NCBI RefSeq assembly: GCF_000708755.2
Contig: NZ_JGVU02000002.1
Coordinates: 806,001-870,000 of the forward strand
Source of the DNA: Metabacillus indicus LMG 22858
Lineage (GTDB): Bacteria > Bacillota > Bacilli > Bacillales > Bacillaceae
Direction: 5' to 3'
Length of the DNA: 64,000 nucleotides
Each line of letters opens with the position of its first letter. The first letter of the stretch is position 1. Below are positions 50,560 through 58,911 of the stretch, piece by piece. The notes beneath the pieces were generated by a model that saw only the letters and a program-made list of their open reading frames with translations, did not search any database and was not told the origin of the DNA. The position numbers and the translations under genes are program-made.

Positions 50560-50661
50560 GTGCAGTGTCTCCTTCCTCCTAAACTCTTACATGCAGTCTT
50601 CTTCACATTCTATTCCTCTTTTCCGGCAGATATGAGCGGAAATGGACATGCCCGGGACAGT

Positions 50662-50695
50662 AAAAAGCGCTCTCCAGTGACAGGAAAGCGCACAT
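50662..50695 (-). terminator. Terminator-like hairpin in the leader of the TIR operon
   Basis: Stem GCGCTTTCC/GGAGAGCGC followed by TTTTTA on the minus strand, about 100 bases before the TIR gene and after no gene on that strand. Possible attenuator or small RNA end. Confidence 0.5.
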
Positions 50696-50854
50696 AATTT
50701 GAACGGCAATGATGAAATTTGAGGATTATGCTCAAAATTTGACCGACCGCCGGTTTGTTTTTTATATTTTTTCTTCTTTTTTACAATTTTATGAAACAAT
50801 GAATCTCTTCGCTCCGTCTCATACATGTAAAACGAAATAAAGGGGAGAGAAATA

Positions 50855-51409
50855 ATGAAAAAATGGAAAGTTGTATCAGCATCTGTCGTAACCGCCGCAG
50901 CTCTATGGATGTCAGTGCCTCAGGCAAGTGCACAGGAAAATGTACCCTACATCTTCACACTTCCTGAATCAGGTATCATCAAAGAAGGCGCAAGAGGAGA
51001 AAATGTAAAAATTCTGCAGCGCGGTTTGAACGAAGCAGCGGAAGCTTCACTCACAGTTGACGGTGTTTTTGGGCCGAAAACAACCAATGCCGTATTCTTT
51101 TACCAGAAAGCTAAAGGCCTCAAGGCAGATGGCGTTTATGGCCCCAACACTCACAAAGCATTGTCCATTGACGTTAATACATTCGGACTGCCAAATACTG
51201 TACTCAAGCTTGGAAGCAAAGGAAGCGACGTCCTGAAACTTCAGCAGGGATTGAATGATATCGGTTCTGGACTGTCTGAAGACGGCATCTACGGTGAAAA
51301 AACAAAAGCCGCCGTCCTTAAATTCCAGCAGCGCTTCCCTGATCTGGCGGATGACGGAATCTATGGACCCAAAACACGCAGTGTGATGGAAAAAGTGCTG
51401 AATAGCTGA
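50855..51409 (+). CDS. Exported peptidoglycan-binding protein
   Basis: 184 residues: a Sec signal peptide (VVSASVVTAAALWMSVPQASA) and two PG_binding_1 domains, each with the GxxGxxVxxLQ...DGxFGxxTxxAVxxFQ pattern (ARGENVKILQRGL to VFFYQKAKG, and SKGSDVLKLQQGL to AVLKFQQRF). No catalytic domain, so it may anchor or modulate wall enzymes. GGGGAGAG precedes the ATG. Confidence 0.92.
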   Translation: MKKWKVVSASVVTAAALWMSVPQASAQENVPYIFTLPESGIIKEGARGENVKILQRGLNEAAEASLTVDGVFGPKTTNAVFFYQKAKGLKADGVYGPNTHKALSIDVNTFGLPNTVLKLGSKGSDVLKLQQGLNDIGSGLSEDGIYGEKTKAAVLKFQQRFPDLADDGIYGPKTRSVMEKVLNS

Positions 51410-51415
51410 TTTATG

Positions 51416-51445
51416 AAAAGCAGAAATATATTTTCTGCTTTTTTT
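51416..51445 (+). terminator. Terminator after PG-binding gene
   Basis: Stem AAAAGCAGAAA/TTTTCTGCTTTT with a run of Ts. Confidence 0.85.
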
Positions 51446-51480
51446 CATTGGTTTTTTGATTAATAATGTTCATTGAATTG

Positions 51481-51507
51481 AAAAAAAGCCTCATACAGAG
51501 GCTTTTT
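51481..51507 (-). terminator. Terminator after YjcZ-type gene
   Basis: Stem AAAAAGCCTC/GAGGCTTTTT with seven Ts on the minus strand, just past the mini-protein stop. Confidence 0.85.
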
Positions 51508-51513
51508 CAGGTA

Positions 51514-51648
51514 CTAGCAAATATAAGCAGAACCGACGATGATAAGCAAAATGAATAGAACAACAATCAATACAAAGCTGCTTCCTAGTCCGCCTCCACA
51601 ATGAACCGGATAAGAAGGATATGAACATCCGCAGTCATAACCGTACAT
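51514..51648 (-). CDS. YjcZ-family mini-protein (sporulation-associated)
   Basis: 44 residues: a Cys/Tyr/Gly-rich N-terminus ([20 protein letters not shown]), then [17 protein letters not shown], one membrane helix. This is the standard YjcZ layout found in many copies in endospore formers. GAGGTG stands eight bases before the ATG and a terminator follows. Function unknown. Confidence 0.88.
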   Translation of the reverse strand: MYGYDCGCSYPSYPVHCGGGLGSSFVLIVVLFILLIIVGSAYIC

Positions 51649-51747
51649 GAATCAAACACCTCTTCATTTTGTTTTTCTTTACATCCTTACATTATGAGGT
51701 AGGTGGCTGTCCTGTATGTGCATTCGCCCATTTTTCTTAAAAAGCTT

Positions 51748-52530
51748 TTAAAGTAAATTTTTGAAAACATTTTCCTGTTCAAGCACCTTTACAAAACCAA
51801 GCTTTTCATAAAAGGCTTTTGATCCCTCGTCGTTCATGGTGACAAGATAGGCAGACTCTGCCCCGAGCTGCGCCGCCTCCTGCAGCAGGCACTTCATGAA
51901 GGAAGAACCATAGCCCATCCGCTGGTATTCATCAAGAATGGCTACTTCCTCAATTTTTGCAATTCGTGTTACAGGTGAAAGATACAATTCCGCACTTCCG
52001 ATTGGTACGCCGTTTTCATAGCAGACATAAAGACGCACAGTCTTAGCCAGATAATAAGGCTTTTTGCGCTGAAGCTTGGATTTTGCAAAAGAAGCACTTA
52101 TATGGCGGGCATCGTACAGCTCCATGGCGAAACAGGCATCCTGCAGCACATCTCCTTCTCCGAGCTTTGTCATGACCCTTGAACATGATTCAATATCTTC
52201 AAGCGTATGGAAATAATACAAGTCCAGATCACAGTAATACTCTTCTTCATGCAGATAAGACCGGGTCCGCTTGTCCACCCTGCTGTTAAACGGAAGCTTA
52301 ACATGGACAAAGCTCCTGTTCAGGGCTGATTTGGAGTGAGCAAGCACTTCTTTTAGCAGGATCGGGTGATAGGGTGTCGTCATTTTGGCGAAATGATGAC
52401 TATACATGCCTTTTAATGCATCGTCTGTATATGCTTTGTAAAGGGCCGTTTTTTTGACCTTGCAAAACAATTGCAAATATTCATCTTCTGCGGCATCAAG
52501 CACCTTTTCGAAATGGACGGCCTTATTCAT
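51748..52530 (-). CDS. GNAT-family N-acetyltransferase
   Basis: 260 residues. The C-terminal half is a GNAT domain: IGSAELYLSPVTRIAKIEEVAILDEYQRMGYGSSFMKCLLQEA, with the acetyl-CoA loop QRMGYG, and SKAFYEKLGF as the last motif. The N-terminal 130 residues are a second, less conserved GNAT-like half. It overlaps the VOC gene by eight bases. The acceptor is unknown. Confidence 0.85.
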   Translation of the reverse strand: MNKAVHFEKVLDAAEDEYLQLFCKVKKTALYKAYTDDALKGMYSHHFAKMTTPYHPILLKEVLAHSKSALNRSFVHVKLPFNSRVDKRTRSYLHEEEYYCDLDLYYFHTLEDIESCSRVMTKLGEGDVLQDACFAMELYDARHISASFAKSKLQRKKPYYLAKTVRLYVCYENGVPIGSAELYLSPVTRIAKIEEVAILDEYQRMGYGSSFMKCLLQEAAQLGAESAYLVTMNDEGSKAFYEKLGFVKVLEQENVFKNLL

Positions 52531-52909
52531 TCATCGGTTCGAAATATTCAATCCATTCCCCGTCTGGCCCTTTGAAGAACAGATATTTCGCTCCATTCGG
52601 CAGAGTTGTAATATCATCATAGATCAGCTCTGCACCTAATTCCTTCAGCCTTTCCTCTTCCCCCTCAATTCCGCTGACCTTTAAGGCAACGTGGTGAACC
52701 TTTCCTTCTGCAGGAAGATCTGGGTTGTACCCTTCAATCAGTTCAACAATAATGGATCCCTCCACTCCTAAAAAAGCCAGTTTCATATTTCCATCTGTAT
52801 GTAAAAATCGGTCAATCAGCTGCAGACCTGCAACCTGCTGATAAAATTCAATCGATTTCTCAATATCTCTTACTTGTATTCCCACATGTTCAAATCCTTT
52901 GACTGCCAA
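52523..52909 (-). CDS. VOC-family (glyoxalase I-like) protein
   Basis: 128 residues: FEHVGIQVRDIEKSIEFYQQVAGLQ (His ligand), IIVELIEGY (Glu), VHHVALKVSGIEGEEERLKELGAEL (His) and LFFKGPDGEWIEYFEP (Glu) give all four metal positions of a small glyoxalase. TTG start nine bases after AGGAG. Coupled to the downstream GNAT gene. Confidence 0.88.
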   Translation of the reverse strand: MAVKGFEHVGIQVRDIEKSIEFYQQVAGLQLIDRFLHTDGNMKLAFLGVEGSIIVELIEGYNPDLPAEGKVHHVALKVSGIEGEEERLKELGAELIYDDITTLPNGAKYLFFKGPDGEWIEYFEPMNE

Positions 52910-53124
52910 AGTGATTCACTCCTATTCTTGGATGATGTCTCGATTATACCAAATCTTCTGGTAAATTCCTTTGTTTTTCTGTACATTCAGCGCCAGAAAA
53001 ACTGGAAAAAACTTCTCCAGCACATTCAGTGCATCAAAACTGTATACATTTTGTATAGGTTTTGTTTATATTTAATTCAGGACATACGTCCAAATAAAAA
53101 AAACAAAAAATGAGGAGTGGAAAA

Positions 53125-53931
53125 ATGAGAAAGATTTTTTCAGTAGTAGCAGCAATGGTTTTATTATTGGCATTTGGGGCAGGTGCTTCTGCAGCAGAGA
53201 ATGACGCAATGGTCAGAATTGTTCACGCTTCTCCTGATGCCCCGGCGGTTGATGTTGTTGTCGACGGCAAAACAGTTGTTGAAGGCGCTGAATTTAAAGC
53301 GGCAACAGACTACATGATGCTTCCTGCAGGCGACCACAAGGTTGAAATCTTTGCAGCCGGTACAGTTGCTGACGGCGAACCTGTCATCTCAGCAGATTTG
53401 ACAGTTGAAGCCGGCAAAGCTTATACAGCAGCAGCAATCAACACACTTGATTCTCTTGAACTAAAAGTTCTTAACGACGATCTGAATGTAACTGAAGGCA
53501 AATCAAAAGTGCGCGTTGCCCACTTCTCACCTGATGCACCTGCAGTTGATGTAGCTGTTAAAGGCGGAGATGTCCTTTTCCCTGGAGCTGAATTCAAAGG
53601 TGTAACAGATTACTTGGAAGTAGACCCTGGATCATATGATCTTGAAGTCAGAGGCGCTGGAACAGAAGATGTAGTACTTGACCTTGCAGGCACTGAACTT
53701 AAGGCTAATATGTCTTACACGGTCATTGCAGTTGGACTTGCCGGCGGAGAGCCTGCTCTTGAAGCACTTGTTCTTGCTGATCCGGCAATGATGCCTTCTG
53801 AAATGCCGAAAACAGGAATGGGCGGCACATCTGAAACTGAAACAAACTACTTGCCAGTTGCAGCAGCAGCTATCCTTGGATTAGGTACTTTGATGGTATA
53901 TGGAATCAAGAAAAAAGCAAGCAGCCATTAA
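53125..53931 (+). CDS. Surface DUF4397 protein with sortase signal
   Basis: 268 residues: signal peptide (IFSVVAAMVLLLAFGAGASA), two DUF4397 repeats each opening with the same phrase (VRIVHASPDAPAVDVVV and VRVAHFSPDAPAVDVAV), and a C-terminal sorting signal of MPKTG, a helix (YLPVAAAAILGLGTLMVYG) and a KKKASSH tail. The ATG after GAGGAG is used, not the one five codons upstream. The adjacent sortase gene overlaps it by 32 bases and probably anchors it to the wall. Confidence 0.88.
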   Translation: MRKIFSVVAAMVLLLAFGAGASAAENDAMVRIVHASPDAPAVDVVVDGKTVVEGAEFKAATDYMMLPAGDHKVEIFAAGTVADGEPVISADLTVEAGKAYTAAAINTLDSLELKVLNDDLNVTEGKSKVRVAHFSPDAPAVDVAVKGGDVLFPGAEFKGVTDYLEVDPGSYDLEVRGAGTEDVVLDLAGTELKANMSYTVIAVGLAGGEPALEALVLADPAMMPSEMPKTGMGGTSETETNYLPVAAAAILGLGTLMVYGIKKKASSH

Positions 53932-54541
53932 ATCGGCTGCCCTGATTCTCCTATTGGCCGGATGTGCACAGACTGGCGAAAACGCCTCACCGGATAAAAA
54001 AGAAACGCGTACAGAACAAGCCTCTGCCGTCTCCGTTTCAGCTGAGACTTCAGGGGCAAAGCCTAAACCCGTTCAGCAAAAACAACCCGAAGGAATTAAC
54101 CCAAGCCGAATTTCTATTCCGTCCCTTAATATCAGTGCAGGCGTCGAATCTGCCGGCCTGAGTGAAGACGGGATAATGGAGCTGCCTTCAAGTGACTCGC
54201 TCACTGCATGGTACGAAAACGGCGCGATGCCAGGCGAGCAGGGAAACGCTGTTATTGCAGGGCATGTGGATAACAAAACAGGCCCGTCAGTGTTTTTTAA
54301 TCTCAAAGAGATCAGCGCCGGAGATGAAATCATCGTTTCCGGAGAAAATGGCGAAGCCCTGACATTTGTTGTACAGGAAATCAATTCGTACCCGTATGAT
54401 GATGCTCCTCTTCCCGCTATATTCGGGTTCAGTCAGCAGAGAAAGCTGAACCTGATTACATGCACAGGCGAATTTGACCGGAAGAAGAAAACGCATTTGG
54501 AAAGGCTGGTTGTCACCGGGGTTTTAAAAGAAGAAAGCTAG
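53900..54541 (+). CDS. Class F-like sortase with lipoprotein signal
   Basis: 213 residues. The N-terminus SAALILLLAGC is a lipobox, so Cys22 may be lipidated; a Lys/Glu/Pro-rich linker follows. The sortase fold shows NAVIAGHVDNKTGPSVFFNLKEISAGDEI (catalytic His) and KLNLITCTGEFDRKKKTHLERLVV (catalytic Cys and Arg). The wording HVDNKTGP is typical of class F. Start within the end of the DUF4397 gene; its ribosome binding site is weak, so coupling is likely. Confidence 0.82.
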   Translation: MESRKKQAAIKSAALILLLAGCAQTGENASPDKKETRTEQASAVSVSAETSGAKPKPVQQKQPEGINPSRISIPSLNISAGVESAGLSEDGIMELPSSDSLTAWYENGAMPGEQGNAVIAGHVDNKTGPSVFFNLKEISAGDEIIVSGENGEALTFVVQEINSYPYDDAPLPAIFGFSQQRKLNLITCTGEFDRKKKTHLERLVVTGVLKEES

Positions 54542-54574
54542 ACTCATGGACTTGCAGAATTGAAGTCTGTATGA

Positions 54575-54606
54575 AAACCCCGAACCGATTGATCGGTTCG
54601 GGGTTT
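54575..54606 (+). terminator. Terminator after sortase gene
   Basis: A 15-bp perfect stem (AAACCCCGAACCGAT and its complement) around TG. Confidence 0.88.
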
Positions 54607-54644
54607 CTCTGTATTTTAGAATCATTTGCGGCTATACTACACAA

Positions 54645-54958
54645 ATGCTGCCACTTTTTTTCATGTCTTCACGTCATTTGTGGTAGCACTATCCAGAGTG
54701 CTGCCACTTTTTCTCGTGTGCTTACTTCATTTGTGGCGCCATTACCCAGAGTGCTGCCGCTTTTCTTCATGTCTTCACGTCATTTGTGGCACCACTATCC
54801 AGAGTGCTGCCACTTTTTCTCGTGAGTTTACCTCATTTGTGGCACCATTACCCCGAGTGCTGCCACTTTTTCTCGTGAGTTTACCTCATTTGTGGCACCA
54901 TTACCCCGAGTGCTGCCACTTCTCTTCATGTCTCCCCTTCGTTTGTGGCTCCACTACC
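54645..54958. repeat. Six 53-bp tandem repeats
   Basis: Units start at 54645, 54698, 54751, 54804, 54857 and 54910, exactly 53 bp apart; units 4 and 5 are identical and the last is partial. Each begins GTGCTGCCACTTTTTC and has CATTTGTGGCACCA in its middle. TGCCAC and GTGGCA are inverted, so each unit can form a stem. The array lies between convergent genes, outside any supported gene. Confidence 0.9.
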
Positions 54959-55040
54959 TTTTCTGTCCGTTCTTTTTGTTCAAATCTATTTTCAAAATGA
55001 ACAAGTGTCGTGAAAAACGTTGAAATTTATACCCTTCCTT

Positions 55041-55883
55041 TTATTCAGCAGCCAGAAACCTCCTTGCAGACTTAAAAAACAGCAAGGTAAAAAAGATCAT
55101 GCAAGCAGTGCCGATAAGGACCAGTGAAACACCCGGGAAGGACATAAAAGTGAAGATAACACTTCCGGCAACAACCAGATAAAGAAAACCAAGCATCTTT
55201 TTCACATGTGCTTCAGGGAATTTTTTAAGCTGCATGGAACCGGCCGGCGTTCCAATCATAGCACCTATAATGAGAAGGGCGCCGTGTGTGTAATCCAGTT
55301 CCGCTCCGCTGAAAAAATATGAGCCTATTCCTGACAGGACAATAACGGATGCTGCGGCAATGCTGGTTCCAATCGCTTTATTCAGTTCCATTTCTCTAAC
55401 ATTTTTTAATAGAGGAGTCATAACAAATCCTCCGCTGACTCCCATCAATGAAGAAACAGCACCGGTAAGAAGTCCGATCAATGGAATTGATCCCTTTTTT
55501 TGTTTCTTTACCTCTTTCTCCCTCCGTAAAAATTGATATGAAAACCATCCTAAAATTCCGATATAAGCAAGTGAAATGACAGCCGATGCCGAATGAACCT
55601 CCTCAAGCAAGCGGACTGCAGGAGCAGTGGAAACTGCCCCAATCATGCCAAACAGGCCAAGCCTTGCCGCTAAAGAGACATGTATATGTTTAAGACGGAA
55701 ATGCGTAATCGTTCCAGTTATCGTTGAACCCAATGTAAGCATGAGAGACAAAATGACGGCTTGACTTGGGTCATACCCAAGGATCAACAGAACCGGGGTA
55801 AGAATAATTCCTCCCCCAATACCGAAAAATCCGGACATGATGCCAATTGCCGCTCCCCCTGCGAGAAATAAAATGGTTTCCAT
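55041..55883 (-). CDS. TauE/SafE-family anion exporter
   Basis: 280 residues and about eight helices in two halves, each with the family phrase: GIMSGFFGIGGGIILTPVLLILG near 14 and GAVSSLMGVSGGFVMTPLL near 135. Members move sulfite, sulfonates or related anions across the membrane. Divergent from a CysL-like LysR gene, which fits a role in sulfur compound traffic. Confidence 0.9.
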   Translation of the reverse strand: METILFLAGGAAIGIMSGFFGIGGGIILTPVLLILGYDPSQAVILSLMLTLGSTITGTITHFRLKHIHVSLAARLGLFGMIGAVSTAPAVRLLEEVHSASAVISLAYIGILGWFSYQFLRREKEVKKQKKGSIPLIGLLTGAVSSLMGVSGGFVMTPLLKNVREMELNKAIGTSIAAASVIVLSGIGSYFFSGAELDYTHGALLIIGAMIGTPAGSMQLKKFPEAHVKKMLGFLYLVVAGSVIFTFMSFPGVSLVLIGTACMIFFTLLFFKSARRFLAAE

Positions 55884-55939
55884 TTCACGTCACAACCTTT
55901 CTCTTTCATTGTATCTCTCTCTTCTTTATAATAGAAATA

Positions 55940-55961
55940 AATAAATACAATGTAATTTATT
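55940..55961. promoter_or_regulatory. Candidate LysR operator
   Basis: AATAAAT and ATTTATT face each other around ACAATGTA in the divergent tauE/lysR region. Confidence 0.5.
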
Positions 55962-55987
55962 ACGTTTTATAATTAATGGAGGGTACT

Positions 55988-56821
55988 ATGCAGCTAGACT
56001 GGATTCGAACCTATGTAACGCTTGTACAGCTTCGCCACTTTACAAAAACAAGTGAATTCCTTAATCTGTCACAGCCTACAATCAGTATTCACCTGAAGAA
56101 ACTGGAGGACTTTCTCGGAACAAGTTTAATAAAGAGATCGGCACCAAACCGGCCATTTGAATTAACGGATGCGGGAAAGCACGTTTTTGAAGAAGGAAAA
56201 AAAATGCTTGAGATCAGCATGACCATCGAGAGAATAAAAGAGAAAAATAACGAGGTATTATTAAAACTTGGAGCAACGCATACAGTCAGCGACGTCCTTC
56301 TTCCTGATTTTGTTAAAAAAATAAAAACCATCTATCCTCATGTGCGTCTGCAGCTCACCATCAAAAATCATGAACAGATTGTTGACGGGCTTAAGCAGCA
56401 CAAGCTCGACCTCGCCCTAGTTGAAGGAAAACGAGGACTTGAGCCATTTAAAGTGAACGTTATCAGCAGGGATGAACTGCGATTTTATGCCAGTCATCAC
56501 ATTTCAATCAGGACTTCTCCTCTCCTCCTCAGAGAGAGAGGCTCAGGCACAAGAGAATACGCTGATCAATTTCTTCTGTCTGAGAGAATCGATCCTGTTG
56601 AAGTGATTGAGGCAGGCAGCCACTATCTCATTAAACAGCTTGCAGTAAGAGGGCTCGGTGCGGCGTTTCTGTCCCATTCTATGGTCAAAGATGAAGTTGA
56701 AAACGGAAAGCTCGTTCCCCTTGAATCTCATGTCGTATACCGGCCGTTTTATGCTGTTCATGATGAAATAGCTGCAGCTCCTTTCATAGAAGAACTGCTT
56801 CCCTTGCTTCTATATGCATAA
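55988..56821 (+). CDS. LysR-family regulator (CysL-like)
   Basis: 277 residues. N-terminal HTH HFTKTSEFLNLSQPTISIHLKKLEDFLGTSLIKR (about 18-51) and a periplasmic-binding-like effector half. Similar in layout to CysL of B. subtilis. The ATG after GGAGGG is used. It probably controls the divergent TauE/SafE gene in response to a sulfur metabolite; inference. Confidence 0.9.
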   Translation: MQLDWIRTYVTLVQLRHFTKTSEFLNLSQPTISIHLKKLEDFLGTSLIKRSAPNRPFELTDAGKHVFEEGKKMLEISMTIERIKEKNNEVLLKLGATHTVSDVLLPDFVKKIKTIYPHVRLQLTIKNHEQIVDGLKQHKLDLALVEGKRGLEPFKVNVISRDELRFYASHHISIRTSPLLLRERGSGTREYADQFLLSERIDPVEVIEAGSHYLIKQLAVRGLGAAFLSHSMVKDEVENGKLVPLESHVVYRPFYAVHDEIAAAPFIEELLPLLLYA

Positions 56822-56842
56822 TTGGTTTATGAAGACGAAAAA

Positions 56843-56887
56843 AAACCACCAGAACCGGAGAATGACACCTCCGGCTGCTGATGGTTT
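56843..56887. terminator. Terminator between convergent lysR and msrAB
   Basis: A long imperfect stem with arms AAACCACCAG-CCGGAG and CTCCGG-CTGCTGATGGTTT. Confidence 0.75.
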
Positions 56888-56922
56888 CCATCACTCTAAA
56901 GCACTTTTCTGCAAGAGCTTCC

Positions 56923-57870
56923 TTACTGAAATAGCCCTGAAAATTTACCATATCCCTCTTTTTCGAGGTCTTCCTTTGGGACAAATCTGAGAGCTGCTGA
57001 ATTAATGCAGTATCTTAAGCCGTCTGGACCCGGACCGTCGTTAAACACATGCCCTAAATGAGAATCCGCAGATTTGCTTCTTACTTCTGTACGGATCATA
57101 AAGTGAGAGAAATCCTTTTTCTCGACAATTTCATAATCTGACAGCGGACGTGTAAAGCTCGGCCAGCCGCAGCCTGCATCGTATTTGTCTGTTGAACTGA
57201 AAAGAGGTTTTCCAGAGACGATGTCCACGTAGATGCCGTCTTGTTCGTTGTCGTAGTATTCATTTTGAAACGGGCGCTCCGTTCCGTTGTTCTGAGTGAC
57301 TTCGTATTGAATCGGCGTCAGTTTTTCTTTCAGGCTGCTTTTATCCCAGTGTTCTTTAATATACGTGTCGCGGCCTGAGCCTTTGCGGTACTGATTATAG
57401 CGAACCGGGCTTTTTTGGTAATAGTCCTGGTGGTACTCCTCTGCCGCGTAAAACGTTTTTGCCGGCAGAATTTCAGTCACAATCGGCTTTTTGAAGCGGC
57501 CGCTATCTGCAAGTTTTTGTTTTGATTCTTCGGCAAGCTGCTGCTGCCTTTCGTTATGGAAGAAAATAGCTGTGCGGTAGGAATCCCCGCGATCAAAGAA
57601 TTGGCCTCCAGCGTCTGTCGGATCAATTTGCTGCCAGAATGATTCAAGCAGGCGCTCATACGGAAAGATGTCAGGATTAAATGTAATCTGCACAGCTTCA
57701 TAATGGCCTGTCGTTTCACTGCAGACTTCTTCATAAGTTGGGTTTTCTTTGTGGCCTCCAGTATAGCCGGAAACGACTTTTTCAATGCCGGGCAGCTCGT
57801 CAAACGGCTGCACCATGCACCAGAAGCATCCTCCTGCAAAGGTAGCAAGTTCAAATGTTTTTTCAGTCAT
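56923..57870 (-). CDS. msrAB: Methionine sulfoxide reductase A/B fusion
   Basis: 315 residues. MsrA at the N-terminus has the catalytic GCFWC (about 13-17) and reduces methionine S-sulfoxide. MsrB follows (about 175-300) with [20 protein letters not shown] and the catalytic Cys in [11 protein letters not shown], for the R form. The MsrB part lacks the zinc CxxC pairs of type 1 enzymes. The ATG after GGAGGAGG is used. Cytoplasmic: no signal peptide. Confidence 0.95.
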   Translation of the reverse strand: MTEKTFELATFAGGCFWCMVQPFDELPGIEKVVSGYTGGHKENPTYEEVCSETTGHYEAVQITFNPDIFPYERLLESFWQQIDPTDAGGQFFDRGDSYRTAIFFHNERQQQLAEESKQKLADSGRFKKPIVTEILPAKTFYAAEEYHQDYYQKSPVRYNQYRKGSGRDTYIKEHWDKSSLKEKLTPIQYEVTQNNGTERPFQNEYYDNEQDGIYVDIVSGKPLFSSTDKYDAGCGWPSFTRPLSDYEIVEKKDFSHFMIRTEVRSKSADSHLGHVFNDGPGPDGLRYCINSAALRFVPKEDLEKEGYGKFSGLFQ

Positions 57871-58105
57871 CCTGTTTCCTCCTCCTGCACTGTTCTGTGA
57901 CTTCACCGGCCGCGCAGTCAGAGCTGCTGCCGGGACCGGGTTTGTCCGTTATTTAGCTTCATTATATCATTTCCATTCCATAATCCCAGAATTCTGCTCT
58001 CTGGTCCGGGTTTTCCTTGACAAGACAGACACGTTTCTTTACATTAAAATTATTTAATCAGATGAACAGTCTGATTTCAGCTGTTCTCCACCCGGAGGTT
58101 TTGTA

Positions 58106-58534
58106 GTGAAAAAACGCGAAGATAAAATGTATGAATTAGAGTCGCTCATGAGAAGCATTTTCCGCCAGCTGCGGAATGAGATAAACGTTGTCCTCGGAAG
58201 CGTTCTGTCAAGGAATGAATTTATCATCTTAAAATCACTGAAAGAAAACGGACCCCTGAATGCGTCGAATCTTGCAAAAGAGCTGGACGTCTCCGCAAGC
58301 CATATTACTGCCGTAACAGATTCCCTGCTGTCTAAAGAACTGATTACGCGCAAACGCTCTCCCAGCGACCGAAGAATTACATTAATCGATTTGACCGATG
58401 CAGGTCAAACCGTCCTGCACGAGCTTGAAAAGAAGAAAACGGAGTACTTCTCCGAAAGATTCGACTGCTTCTCTGATGAGGAGCTTCAAAACCTTATCCT
58501 GCTGTTTGGAAAGCTCGACCGGACAAAACCATGA
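58106..58534 (+). CDS. MarR-family transcriptional regulator
   Basis: 142 residues, GTG start seven bases after GGAGG. Winged helix LNASNLAKELDVSASHITAVTDSLLSKELITRKRSPSDRRITLIDLT (about 51-97). Divergent from msrAB, about 235 bases apart, so it may or may not control it. There is no Cys in the DNA-binding part. Signal unknown. Confidence 0.9.
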   Translation: MKKREDKMYELESLMRSIFRQLRNEINVVLGSVLSRNEFIILKSLKENGPLNASNLAKELDVSASHITAVTDSLLSKELITRKRSPSDRRITLIDLTDAGQTVLHELEKKKTEYFSERFDCFSDEELQNLILLFGKLDRTKP

Positions 58535-58592
58535 TACATAGTCCTGCCTCCTTCTGGAAAAAATAAATCCATCGACAGAAGGAGGTCCTTTT

Positions 58593-58841
58593 ATGACTGC
58601 ACCATACTTATGCCCGAACTGCAAGACAAACCGCACCCGCTTTAACCTAATTGAACAGACGCCAAAGTCTGTCAAGCTGGATCCCCAGACAGGCGATGTC
58701 ATTCAGGAATTTTCTCAGGAAGCCCTTGATCCGTTTCATCTCGCATATAAAGGGCCGCATTATAAAGTGCAATGCGGTGTGTGCGGACTGATTGAAGATG
58801 AACTGACGTTTGTAAAGCTTGCCGAATTAAACCAGAAATAA
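58593..58841 (+). CDS. Small zinc-ribbon-like protein
   Basis: 82 residues with two Cys pairs, CPNC (7-10) and CGVC (about 61-64), that would form one zinc site around a 50-residue beta region. AGGAGG precedes the ATG. It follows the MarR gene by 58 bases and may share its transcript. Family not recognised by name. Confidence 0.8.
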   Translation: MTAPYLCPNCKTNRTRFNLIEQTPKSVKLDPQTGDVIQEFSQEALDPFHLAYKGPHYKVQCGVCGLIEDELTFVKLAELNQK

Positions 58842-58870
58842 AAAAAACGCTTATTTCTAAGCGTTTTTTT
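58842..58870. terminator. Bidirectional terminator
   Basis: Stem AAAACGCTTA/TAAGCGTTTT with T runs on both strands. Confidence 0.88.
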
Positions 58871-58911
58871 CGTGGTACGGCTTCGTTATGTTCAATCCCG
58901 GGCCCAAGCGG

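Noticed and set aside
50587-50826. 79-codon frame upstream of the TIR gene
   Set aside because: It contains the terminator-like hairpin, has no ribosome binding site and a lysine-run product without domain features.
54645-54958. CRISPR array
   Set aside because: The whole 53-bp unit is repeated with no unique spacers, and no cas gene is near.
54571-55000. Two open frames across the 53-bp repeats
   Set aside because: The 53-bp period shifts frame at every unit, no ribosome binding site is present, and the product is only a by-product of the repeat.
57907-58105. Possible gene between msrAB and MarR
   Set aside because: No frame with a start, ribosome binding site and sensible protein; it holds the divergent promoters, though none could be placed firmly.
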